Program-made: the position numbers and the translations under genes | Part shown: positions 49,001-55,781 of the stretch, one piece after another | Numbering within the stretch: the stretch's first letter is position 1 | Layout of the letters: each line of letters begins with the position of its first letter | The notes under the pieces: generated by a model | What the model saw: only the letters and a program-made list of their open reading frames with translations | What the model was told of the DNA's origin: nothing | The model's database searches: none | DNA from: Marinobacterium lacunae | GTDB lineage: Bacteria > Pseudomonadota > Gammaproteobacteria > Pseudomonadales > Balneatricaceae | Direction: 5' to 3' | NCBI RefSeq assembly: GCF_000705555.1 | Contig: NZ_JMQN01000030.1 | Coordinates: 1-64,000, forward strand | DNA length: 64,000 bases

Positions 49001-49505
49001 GTTGCAGGATTACCGTAACTTCTACAATTTCGAGTTGGTGGTGAAGGACCTGCAGGGTAACCGCAAGACCACGCTGACCCAGCGTATCAAGACCGGTTCC
49101 GGTGGTGAGCACCAGGTACCGTTCTACGTTGCCATGGCGGCGGCACTGGGCGCGACCTACCGGTTGAAAGAGGGCAGTGACGGCAAGCCGGTGGGTGGCT
49201 TTAGCCTGTCGGTATTCGATGAGGCGTTCAACAAGCTCGACTCGGAGAACACCGTCACCTCACTGGGCTTTATGTCCGACCTCGGTTTGCAGACGATCAT
49301 TGCCGCGCCGGATGAGAAGTACTCATTGCTGTCATCCTGCATGGATACGATCATCAACGTCTGCCGTGATGGCCGCGTGGTCGATATTGACGTGGAGTTC
49401 CCCACGGAACGGGGCAAGGAGCTATTGGCGTCAGACCACCCCTATAAACTGATGCCGCGTGAAGAGCTTGAAAGTGAGGATGAAGATCAGGCTGAACTGG
49501 TCTGA
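46068..49505 (+). CDS. jetC: SMC ATPase (JetC/MksB-like)
   Basis: SMC-type ATPase of 1145 aa. Walker A GPNGSGKS is at residues 30-37. Two long coiled-coil arms (about 240-420 and 670-900) flank a hinge region near 480-640. The C-terminal head has the signature [19 protein letters not shown] and Walker [18 protein letters not shown] lies 7 bases before the ATG. With the two upstream proteins it forms an SMC-kleisin-KITE motor. A Wadjet system would also need the JetD topoisomerase-like nuclease, but no such gene follows: a hairpin and a convergent gene do. Confidence 0.87.
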   Translation: MKQLNRMVLVNWYVLGAMEIPIKGNVAIVGPNGSGKSSLLDAMQTVLMGGHKRHLSFNASAGEKSERSLRTYCLGFLDDMGKKGNAREDSISYLAMSFFDTETAQESCVGIAISASTASADEEILGRFILPNFSVTLDDFTVKQGSGRMPRAWNEVRDGLLKQCPEMILEKRAARFVKEMVTHLSHDPQMPNDDDKFVKNFKNALKFVPIDSPTRFVREFVLDENIVHVGAFRKSLDEYRAMEQKTQEVANRITELEKVQEMCRGISRNLRNSVEYEWVVHESRFEQADLKKEEAAERLETSQEQEETLQVELAETSEALNKAIQDLANARAELNTSDSAHQINALESSIRAHQHELNVVKDRIQSVYSLLRTTVSFSDHTDMLPEAFRPVVAQSVELWRSGENVLAEAWPISPVEVDNTLEQLRGNIDSVRKAVSRRYEESVIRINELRSTIQNQKSAVEQLQQGRAPIRHNTRELMELLEGYGIKSTPICELVDINDDKWRIAIESFLGARREALVVAPDRVKEAITLYRRKGRHLKGCRIINTTKSGDWLNRTKNGSLAQFIDTDNDDARAYMNRALGGVMAVETENELLRHERALTYDCMLQSEGSTTAINELSPIMGIRRRGDQLQVQGRQVDELIKEFTTLGKKHETLEKLRDSLISLANGLMGVNERVYDLCTQREQLSGEVRGFEQAITDLRNHDDSGIQARIAELAEHQKAVESKQKSLMDKLQKVRTNIIKDNALVEALDGELVEHVQRRTVCEEKGEFDAQSAQEKRDYLDEACDGELERIIFEAAKKAQSELQLHEKKKNGVRDAVAQYKARYHGGGMSHQELDKIGPDSTHEDLEKFVDSTVEALRESELAQYAQKAERARLEAETAFRSDFVAHLNDQINKIRDLIRELNSHLKNRPFHKEMYSFEMSPNPELKDILELVEAYTRMDQANVGSLFDLQHSGDSTHRNALAKIHDVLKDEGESSLLQDYRNFYNFELVVKDLQGNRKTTLTQRIKTGSGGEHQVPFYVAMAAALGATYRLKEGSDGKPVGGFSLSVFDEAFNKLDSENTVTSLGFMSDLGLQTIIAAPDEKYSLLSSCMDTIINVCRDGRVVDIDVEFPTERGKELLASDHPYKLMPREELESEDEDQAELV

Positions 49506-49515
49506 TCCGGCTGTG

Positions 49516-49550
49516 TATAGAGAGGGGAGCCGTTGGCTCCCCTCTCTATA
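49516..49550. terminator. Long perfect hairpin between convergent genes
   Basis: TATAGAGAGGGGAGCC, a GTT loop and the exact 16-base complement form an uninterrupted stem. It lies just after the SMC gene and covers the stop codon of the convergent gene. No long T-run follows on either side, but its position suggests bidirectional termination or transcript end protection. Confidence 0.7.
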
Positions 49551-50202
49551 TGATGCCTCGGTCGGTCAGGCGGGGAGCCGGCGGGCTTGAGTCAGGTATG
49601 AAACTCACCATTGGTGTACCGGCGTGGCGCAGTATCAGGCGTTCGCCGCGGCGGGCAACCTGCCACTGCTCGCAGCTCTGTTGCAGCGCCAATAGCAGAG
49701 CGCGGGGGCTCAGGTTCTCTCCCTCGCTCTCCGATTGCCAGTCTCGCCACTGTTCGTTGGCGAGCAGGCGGCAAAGGGCATCTCCGGACCACTGCTCGGG
49801 CAGAGCATCGAGCGGATGTAGCAGGCCCGATGCCGTGGGTGACAGCAGATTGCGCTCGTTGGCGAATCGCTTGCGTACGCTGACATCGCCGTGCAGGCCC
49901 AGCAGTGCGTTGTCCCGCACGTTAGTGTTGAAATCGAGCTGTTGAAGGCCCTTGATAATGGCGCGTAGCGACCAGTTGCAACCGCGGATAAGATCCCAGG
50001 CAGGCTGCATGGAGCTGCGGGCACCCAGGGTGTAGCGCTCGGGATCGCGGTTGTCCTGATTGAACAGCGTCAGTTGCAGGAAGCTGGTTTGGAAATCGAC
50101 CAGACACTCCGGCTGTTCTATCAGGCAGTAGGGCTGTTCTCGGCGCAGAAACGCGAGCCACTGGTCGCGGTTTTCCAGCTCCGGTAATACACGAATAATC
50201 AT
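49546..50202 (-). CDS. Hypothetical protein next to the condensin operon
   Basis: 218-aa protein from this ATG; the frame also opens at 50244. No domain recognised. It is mixed alpha/beta by appearance, with ECLVDFQTSFLQLTLFNQDN, GCNWSLRAIIKGLQQLDFNT and a C-terminal segment (WQVARRGERLILRHAG) that could be a small beta domain. No signal peptide or membrane helix. It is convergent with the SMC gene and divergent from the next gene by about 50 bases. Association with the condensin is possible but unsupported beyond proximity. Confidence 0.6.
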   Translation of the reverse strand: MIIRVLPELENRDQWLAFLRREQPYCLIEQPECLVDFQTSFLQLTLFNQDNRDPERYTLGARSSMQPAWDLIRGCNWSLRAIIKGLQQLDFNTNVRDNALLGLHGDVSVRKRFANERNLLSPTASGLLHPLDALPEQWSGDALCRLLANEQWRDWQSESEGENLSPRALLLALQQSCEQWQVARRGERLILRHAGTPMVSFIPDSSPPAPRLTDRGII

Positions 50203-50252
50203 GTGCGATGAGCCTATGGGGTTCGTCGATATTCTAAAGGACATATGGACCG

Positions 50253-50603
50253 ATGACGATCAAGTTACTGAACCGATCCGCAATAGTGATTCGTCCGAAG
50301 CAGCCGCTGGCTGACTGGGCGGCCCGTGTGGCGCCGGAAGAGGAGATCGATCTGGCCACCCTGCGTATGGAGGGAACGGTCTACCTGATCGATGAGGTGG
50401 AGCAGGAGAGTGGTTTTGTCGAGGCGTTGGGCAGAGGCTGGCGCACGATTTTCGAAAATGAGCTCTCGGCCTGGGATGAGTTTGGTGACGATTGGCCTGC
50501 ACCACTGAGCCAGATGATGTTTGAGCAATGGTTCGAAGCCGAGCCCCAGGTACTGGCCTTTGATATTTCCTCTGAGCCGCTATTGCGGGCGGAGTTGGCA
50601 TAG
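50253..50603 (+). CDS. Conserved hypothetical protein, 116 aa
   Basis: Short acidic cytoplasmic protein. It contains VIRPKQPLADWAARVAPEEE, EGTVYLIDEVEQESGF and a tryptophan-rich end (ELSAWDEFGDDWPAPL). The pattern recalls small conserved gammaproteobacterial proteins of unknown function; no motif or catalytic residue was identified. AAAGGA lies 11 bases before the ATG. It is followed 36 bases later by the DUF3422 gene and may be co-transcribed with it. Confidence 0.7.
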   Translation: MTIKLLNRSAIVIRPKQPLADWAARVAPEEEIDLATLRMEGTVYLIDEVEQESGFVEALGRGWRTIFENELSAWDEFGDDWPAPLSQMMFEQWFEAEPQVLAFDISSEPLLRAELA

Positions 50604-50639
50604 CTGTGCGGCTGCGCCGAGAGTGATGGAGTAAGTACG

Positions 50640-52010
50640 ATGAAGGATGTGATCCGGCATCTGGATATACACCCCTTGCGCGATATGCTCTACGACGAGC
50701 TGCACTCGCGCCCCTTTCAGGTTATACCGAGCCCTGCGCGTATCACCCATCTTGCACTGCAGGTGAACGAGGAGCAGAAGCGCGAACAGTTCAAACACCT
50801 GCAGAAGCTGCATGAGCTGCTTGGCTATGAGGTCCCGACCCGGGAAACGCAGTGTTACGAGCAGACCTTCGGTGAGCTGCGGATCCGCTGGGAAAAGCAT
50901 CTGGAATTCACCAGCTACACCTTTACCAACCTGGCTCCGGCATCGCGGCAAGATCCGTTTTCAGAGCAGGGGATCAGCGTACTGCCCGCCGGTTGGCTGG
51001 AGCAGCTCCCGGGTACCGTGATTGCGGCTTTACATGTCGCCATCGAGGATGCGCGCGAGGCAGCCGAACCTGAGCCCAACGAGGTCAAACCCTGGTTTGA
51101 GCAGATGCGCCTGGTCGGCTCCAGCCCGCAGAACGGAGATGCCAGGGTCTGGACCAGCTTTAAACTGCACTCCGATGGTTTCGGGCGTCTGCTGATCTAC
51201 AACAAGCGGATGAGCGACTCCCAACTTGGCCGTCTGCTACAGCGCCTGGTGGAGATCGAAACCTACCGTCTGATGACCCTGCTGGCGCTGCCGGTCGCCC
51301 GCGATACCGCGCCCATATTGGGTGAGATGGATACCCAACTGGCGCGGATCACCGAAGCGCTGGCGGAGAACGGTGCGGCCGATGAGAGCGCACTGCTCTC
51401 TGAGTTGACCGAGATGGCCGCAAGGATCGAGGCGTTTCGGGCTCAGACGACCTTCCGATTTACCGCCACTCGCGCCTACGCGGATCTGATCATCAGCCGG
51501 CTGGAGGAGCTACGTGAGGATGAGGTGTCCGGCCATCTGACGATTACCGAGTTTCTCAGTCGGCGTCTGCTGCCGGCCGTGCGTACCTGTCAGGGGGTTG
51601 GTGAGCGTCTGGAAGACCTGTCACGTCGTGTCGACCGGGTCTCGGACATGATGCGTACCCGGGTTGAAATGGCGATCCAGCACCAGAACCGTGAGTTGCT
51701 GAGTTCCATGGACAAGCGCTCTAAAATTCAGCTGATGATGCAGCATACGGTGGAGGGGTTGTCCGTTGCCGCGATCAGCTATTATCTGGTGGGCCTGGTG
51801 AAATATTTGCTCGAGGCGCTCTACGGTGCAGGTGTTGCATTCGATAAAGCGGTGGCAACGGGTATTATGGTTCCTGTAGTGTTGTTGGCTGTCTGGCTGG
51901 CGACACGCCGAATTCATCATCACTTCCATGAGCTCGCCAAAACGGATCTGTCCGTCGATGAGCTGCACGAGGTGAAAGCGAGGAAAAAGCGCCATGAGCG
52001 TCGAAACTGA
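50640..52010 (+). CDS. DUF3422 family membrane-anchored protein
   Basis: 456-aa protein matching the DUF3422 pattern: HPLRDMLYDELHSRPFQVIP at the N-terminus, GFGRLLIYNKRMSDSQLGRL in the middle, a helical region (residues 215-360) and two hydrophobic segments near the C-terminus (about 374-394 and 404-420) followed by basic residues. The function is unknown; length and topology suggest an inner-membrane protein with a large cytoplasmic domain. GGAG is 8 bases before the ATG. The 3' end overlaps the bolA-like gene by 17 bases, so the two are coupled. Confidence 0.85.
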   Translation: MKDVIRHLDIHPLRDMLYDELHSRPFQVIPSPARITHLALQVNEEQKREQFKHLQKLHELLGYEVPTRETQCYEQTFGELRIRWEKHLEFTSYTFTNLAPASRQDPFSEQGISVLPAGWLEQLPGTVIAALHVAIEDAREAAEPEPNEVKPWFEQMRLVGSSPQNGDARVWTSFKLHSDGFGRLLIYNKRMSDSQLGRLLQRLVEIETYRLMTLLALPVARDTAPILGEMDTQLARITEALAENGAADESALLSELTEMAARIEAFRAQTTFRFTATRAYADLIISRLEELREDEVSGHLTITEFLSRRLLPAVRTCQGVGERLEDLSRRVDRVSDMMRTRVEMAIQHQNRELLSSMDKRSKIQLMMQHTVEGLSVAAISYYLVGLVKYLLEALYGAGVAFDKAVATGIMVPVVLLAVWLATRRIHHHFHELAKTDLSVDELHEVKARKKRHERRN

Positions 52011-52314
52011 AATCAAACAGCGCCTGAGTGATGGATTGGAGCTGATCGAGTACCGGCTTGAAAATGAGAGCCATATGCACTCGGGCGATCGTATGGATAC
52101 CCACTTCAAGCTGGTTGCTGTCAGTTCTGCTTTTGAGGGCAAGCGTCTGGTGCAGCGTCACCAGATGATCTACGGACTGCTCTCGGACTTGATGCAGAAC
52201 CCCATTCATGCCCTGGCAATGCACCTGCACACCCCGGCTGAGTGGCAGGAGTCACAAGGGTTTGTGCCGGCTTCGCCTAACTGTATGGGCGGCTCCAAGG
52301 CTGATAAGCACTGA
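51994..52314 (+). CDS. BolA family protein
   Basis: 106-aa protein with the BolA fold: a helical start (ETEIKQRLSDGLELIEYRLE), then DTHFKLVAVSSAFEGKRLVQ and RHQMIYGLLSDLM with the conserved histidines, and LHTPAEW. BolA proteins partner with monothiol glutaredoxins in iron-sulphur trafficking and iron sensing. The tail after residue 88 contains one cysteine. It overlaps the DUF3422 gene. Confidence 0.88.
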   Translation: MSVETEIKQRLSDGLELIEYRLENESHMHSGDRMDTHFKLVAVSSAFEGKRLVQRHQMIYGLLSDLMQNPIHALAMHLHTPAEWQESQGFVPASPNCMGGSKADKH

Positions 52315-52354
52315 TAGAGCGTTAAATCGATACCGATGACAGGAGAGCCACGCT

Positions 52355-52918
52355 GTGTCCGAGCAGGAGTACCGCCCGGTAAAAGCTTCACAAACCACAC
52401 TCAAAGAGCTGATGGTCCCACATTACGCCAACTTTGGCGGCAAGGTTCACGGCGGCGTGATCCTGTCGCTGATGGACAAGATCGCCTATACCTGTGCAGC
52501 GTCCCATGCGCGTTGTTACTGCGTGACGGCGTCCATCGATTCCGTGGATTTCCTCAACCCGGTTGAGGTTGGGGAGTTGCTGACCCTGCATGCGTCGGTG
52601 AACTATGTCGGACGTTCCTCCATGGAAGTGGGGATCAAGGTGGTGTCTGAAGATTTCCACAACGGCGTCGTCAAGCCGACCAATACCTCCTACTTCACTA
52701 TGGTGGCCGTGGATGAAGAGACGCGTAAACCGGTGCAGATTCCCGGTTTGGTTCTGGAAGAAGATGTTGAGGTGAAGCGGTTCCTGGAAGGGATGATGCG
52801 CCGCAAGTTCAAGCAGCATCACCGCGACGAGATGAAAGCCGCGCGCAAGGCGCTGGATATCGAGAAAGAGCTGCACAAGTTGGACGGACAAAACTGCCAG
52901 CTCGCCCGCACTCGCTAA
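52355..52918 (+). CDS. Hotdog-fold acyl-CoA thioesterase (YciA-like)
   Basis: 187-aa acyl-CoA hydrolase with a single hotdog domain (residues 10-130). The family stretch HYANFGGKVHGGVILSLMDK carries the catalytic-region asparagine and the HGG turn, and YVGRSSMEVGIKV is the later conserved strand. A basic helical tail (RRKFKQHHRDEMKAARKALD) extends it. The GTG start is preceded by AGGAGA at 8 bases. It probably cleaves short or medium acyl-CoA in general lipid metabolism. Confidence 0.9.
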   Translation: MSEQEYRPVKASQTTLKELMVPHYANFGGKVHGGVILSLMDKIAYTCAASHARCYCVTASIDSVDFLNPVEVGELLTLHASVNYVGRSSMEVGIKVVSEDFHNGVVKPTNTSYFTMVAVDEETRKPVQIPGLVLEEDVEVKRFLEGMMRRKFKQHHRDEMKAARKALDIEKELHKLDGQNCQLARTR

Positions 52919-52934
52919 ATGCGAGACGGCCAAC

Positions 52935-52954
52935 CCCGCCCGAATCCGGGCGGG
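52935..52954 (+). terminator. Terminator after the thioesterase gene
   Basis: CCCGCCCG-AATC-CGGGCGGG forms a GC-only 8-bp stem followed by TCTTAATT. The tail is short of T residues, but the position 16 bases after the stop fits. Confidence 0.65.
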
Positions 52955-53099
52955 TCTTAATTCCCCCATCCTGATTTACGATCATCGGTCAACGCACGCG
53001 TCCTGCGCGTAGCGCTGTTTGCCTATCCCGGACTCTGGCGCGCGACAGCAACTCGCGCGCTTCGTTCATATATTTTTCAAAAATAGTATTTTAAACAGT

Positions 53100-53118
53100 A
53101 ATGATAATGTTTATCATT
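53100..53118 (+). promoter_or_regulatory. Fur box upstream of the exbB-tonB locus
   Basis: AATGATAATGTTTATCATT is an 8-base perfect inverted repeat with a TGT centre and matches most of the Fur consensus (GATAATGATAATCATTATC). It lies 41 bases before the exbB start, within an AT-rich promoter region, and should repress the iron-uptake genes when iron is plentiful. Confidence 0.85.
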
Positions 53119-53159
53119 GGCGTTGTTGTTTAGATGTGTTGTTCAGGAGATTGGCGGAT

Positions 53160-54053
53160 ATGGAAAACGATCAGCTGGTAGCAGCCGGTGACGGGGTACA
53201 GGTAGAGGGCGCCGACGCGGCTGCATCGCAGATGCCCGTCGATCAGGTGGCTGCGCAAGCCGATATGCATCAGGCGCTGCCGGTTGATGCTGTCCAAGGC
53301 GTTCCGGATGTTGGCGTGCTTGATACTGCAGCGACGCCTGTAGATGCCATGCAGCCGGATATTATCGTACAGCAGGGCTTGCAGACACAGCTGGGTGACC
53401 GGGTGATTGAGTTTCTGACCGTCGGTGGCCCTGTTGTCTGGATTCTGATGGCGTTCTCGGTTGTTGCGTTGACGATTGTGCTGCTCAAAATCTGGCAGTT
53501 CGCGAGTCTTCGTGCCGAGAGCGCCCGGAATGCCGAGGCCGCATTGACACAGTGGCAAACAGGTGACGTCGAAGCGGCGTTGTCGAGTTTGAATACACGT
53601 CGACCGGTGTCCGAGCTGGTAGCACTGGCGATTCGCGGACGGCAGGAAAAGCGTGATGCGGAGCTGCTGCGTGAGGAGTTGAGCCGGGTCGCGACGCTTC
53701 GCCTCAACCAGATGCGTGCTTTTCTGCGCCCGCTGGAGGTGATCGCTACATTGAGCCCGCTTCTGGGGCTGTTGGGGACCGTGCTTGGGATGATCGTCGC
53801 GTTCCAGCAGATGGAGGCAGCCGGAAGCCAGGTGGATCCTTCTGTGCTCTCCGGTGGTATCTGGCAGGCGCTGCTGACCACGGCGGTCGGTTTGGCTGTT
53901 GCCATTCCGGTGATGACGATCCACAACTGGCTCGAGCGTAAAGTCGAGCGTGTTGCGGTGCTGATGAATGATACCGTCACCCGGGTGTTTACCTCCGAGG
54001 TGTTCTTGGGAAAGCGCAAGGATGAGCCCGAGGTGTTAAGGCATGCTGCTTGA
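53160..54053 (+). CDS. exbB: ExbB-like MotA/TolQ/ExbB proton channel
   Basis: 297-aa inner-membrane protein. Three TM helices lie near residues 86-112, 198-222 and 233-255, with the ExbB core LSPLLGLLGTVLGMIVAFQQ and TAVGLAVAIPVMTIHNW. The first 80 residues are an acidic, A/V/Q-rich extension with no signal peptide, longer than in ordinary ExbB. AGGAGA lies 9 bases before the ATG; a frame reaching back to 53019 would run through the Fur box and is rejected. With ExbD it energises TonB using the proton gradient. Confidence 0.9.
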   Translation: MENDQLVAAGDGVQVEGADAAASQMPVDQVAAQADMHQALPVDAVQGVPDVGVLDTAATPVDAMQPDIIVQQGLQTQLGDRVIEFLTVGGPVVWILMAFSVVALTIVLLKIWQFASLRAESARNAEAALTQWQTGDVEAALSSLNTRRPVSELVALAIRGRQEKRDAELLREELSRVATLRLNQMRAFLRPLEVIATLSPLLGLLGTVLGMIVAFQQMEAAGSQVDPSVLSGGIWQALLTTAVGLAVAIPVMTIHNWLERKVERVAVLMNDTVTRVFTSEVFLGKRKDEPEVLRHAA

Positions 54054-54435
54054 TACCGGGGCTGCGCGTAAGCCTGCACGGATCAGCCTGACGCCCCTGA
54101 TTGATGTGGTGTTTATCCTGCTGCTGTTTTTCATGCTCTCCTCCAGCTTTACCCAGTGGCGTCAGTTGGATCTGCCGATTCCAACCGCTGCCACGTCGCA
54201 GGCCAAGGAGGTCAGTGTGGTGCGACTACTCGATAACGAGGGCAGCATCAGCATTGAGGGAGAGCATCTGGTGCTGACGCAGCAAGCGCGTTTGGCTGCA
54301 GTGGTGGCGGCGCATCCCGGGGTGTTCGGTATCGATGTGGCTGAGGGGGTGAATACCCAGAGTCTGGTCAGACTGGTCGATGCGTTGAAATTGGCCGGGG
54401 CCGAGAATGTTTCGCTTGGAGGCGTGTTGCCGTGA
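54043..54435 (+). CDS. exbD: ExbD-like protein 1
   Basis: 130-aa protein with a short cytoplasmic start, one TM helix (DVVFILLLFFMLSSSF, residues 22-37, with the proton-carrying aspartate) and a periplasmic domain. It overlaps exbB by 11 bases and the second exbD by 4. It should pair with ExbB as the proton-conducting stator. Confidence 0.9.
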   Translation: MLLDTGAARKPARISLTPLIDVVFILLLFFMLSSSFTQWRQLDLPIPTAATSQAKEVSVVRLLDNEGSISIEGEHLVLTQQARLAAVVAAHPGVFGIDVAEGVNTQSLVRLVDALKLAGAENVSLGGVLP

Positions 54436-54863
54436 TTGTCGATACAGGAAAGATCGGGCGACGTGATAGTACAGACGATAATGTGATTCCCCTGATCAAT
54501 ATCGTTTTTCTGATGTTGATCTTTTTTATGGTGGCGGGTCAGGTTTCAAAATCCGATGTGGTTAAAACCGACCCTCCTGAATCGGTTAATGACGCGAAGC
54601 TTCAAGATCAGGATTCAATAGATCTTATAATGACCTCAACCGGTGCTTTATATATAGATGATATGACTATTGAAGTGGCGGGTTTAAAATCGGCTATTGA
54701 GCATAAGCTCGCTGAATATTCGGATCTGGATAACCTTCAGGTTCGCGTAAAAGTTGATGCCGATCTACCGGTTACCGAGCTTCGTGCACTGTTGCGACAG
54801 GTGAGGGATGCAGGTCTGGTGCGCGTATCGCTGATCACCCGTTTGTCGGAGTCTGATTCATGA
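54432..54863 (+). CDS. exbD: ExbD-like protein 2
   Basis: 143-aa second ExbD with its TM helix at about residues 20-38 (LINIVFLMLIFFMVAGQVS). The usual aspartate of the ExbD helix (IDVVF in the first copy) is replaced by asparagine here (INIVF), so this copy may not carry protons in the same way. It begins at a GTG overlapping the first exbD. Codon usage looks more AT-rich than in its neighbours around 54590-54720. Confidence 0.88.
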   Translation: MIVDTGKIGRRDSTDDNVIPLINIVFLMLIFFMVAGQVSKSDVVKTDPPESVNDAKLQDQDSIDLIMTSTGALYIDDMTIEVAGLKSAIEHKLAEYSDLDNLQVRVKVDADLPVTELRALLRQVRDAGLVRVSLITRLSESDS

Positions 54864-55654
54864 CATTGGGCAAGCGGCACTGGACAATCGCGCTGTCGCT
54901 GGCGCTGATGCTGCATCTCTCATTACTGGTGGTGGTTTTGGCCGGTGATCGAGAGGACGGTGCGAAAGATGAGGGCGAGCAGGGTATTGAGATCGATCTC
55001 GGCATGCTGGGGGATCTCGGCGAAGCGAGCGAGACGCTTGAGGAAGCAACGGTCGAGCCGGCTGCCGAGCCAGAACCCGAAAAGGTCGTCGAAGCGCCTG
55101 ATCCCGAGCCTGTAGAACAGCCGGAGCCTGTGGTTGAGGAGCCGCCTGCGCCACCGGCGATTCAGAAACCGGTGGTCAAGGCCAAGGAGCCGATCGCGAA
55201 ACCCAAGCCCAAACCGGTGGTAACCGACACGAAACCAACCGAGAAGCCCGTACCTGTCGAGACACGCGACGCGCCGGCCGAGAAAGCCGATACGACACGT
55301 GAAGCTCAGCAGAAAATGAGTACAGGTCGTGCCAATGCGCTGACTCAGGGAGGCAGTCCCGCCGCCAGACAATCCTGGTTTGCCAAGGTGGCAGCGGAGT
55401 TGGCCCGGCACAAGCGGTACCCGATTGCCGCGCGTAGGCGAGGGCAGGAGGGCGTCGCCAAAATATCCTTTTTGGTTAACCGAAAAGGCGAGGTGTTGGA
55501 GTACAAAATAAGCGAAAGCTCAGGTTATAAGAAACTCGATGATGCGGTGATTGATATGCTTTTAAAAGCGAAACCGCTACCTGAATTTCCCAGTGAAATG
55601 ACTCAGGAAGAGATACGTATAACACTGCCAGTGGAATTCGCACTAGAGTCCTAA
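54860..55654 (+). CDS. tonB: TonB energy-transduction protein
   Basis: 264-aa TonB. An N-terminal anchor (ALSLALMLHLSLLVVVLAGD) is followed by an acidic linker, a Pro-Glu/Pro-Lys spacer (residues 75-140) that crosses the periplasm, and a C-terminal domain with RHKRYPIAARRRGQEGVAKI and YKKLDDAVIDMLLKAKPLPE. It overlaps exbD 2 by 4 bases and is followed by the receptor gene after 127 bases. Confidence 0.92.
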   Translation: MTLGKRHWTIALSLALMLHLSLLVVVLAGDREDGAKDEGEQGIEIDLGMLGDLGEASETLEEATVEPAAEPEPEKVVEAPDPEPVEQPEPVVEEPPAPPAIQKPVVKAKEPIAKPKPKPVVTDTKPTEKPVPVETRDAPAEKADTTREAQQKMSTGRANALTQGGSPAARQSWFAKVAAELARHKRYPIAARRRGQEGVAKISFLVNRKGEVLEYKISESSGYKKLDDAVIDMLLKAKPLPEFPSEMTQEEIRITLPVEFALES

Positions 55655-55781
55655 AAAAGGACCGTAAATACAGTTTAAAGCCGTCAAATACGCCGTTTAT
55701 ACGGATACCAAAAAACACTGTCTTTTATGCACCGGACGTTTGTTCAAGGTGTATGGATTACTATTTTCGAAAGGAAGGATA

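Noticed and set aside
53019-53159. N-terminal extension of ExbB by 47 residues
   Set aside because: It would translate the Fur box and promoter; AGGAGA lies in front of the inner ATG.
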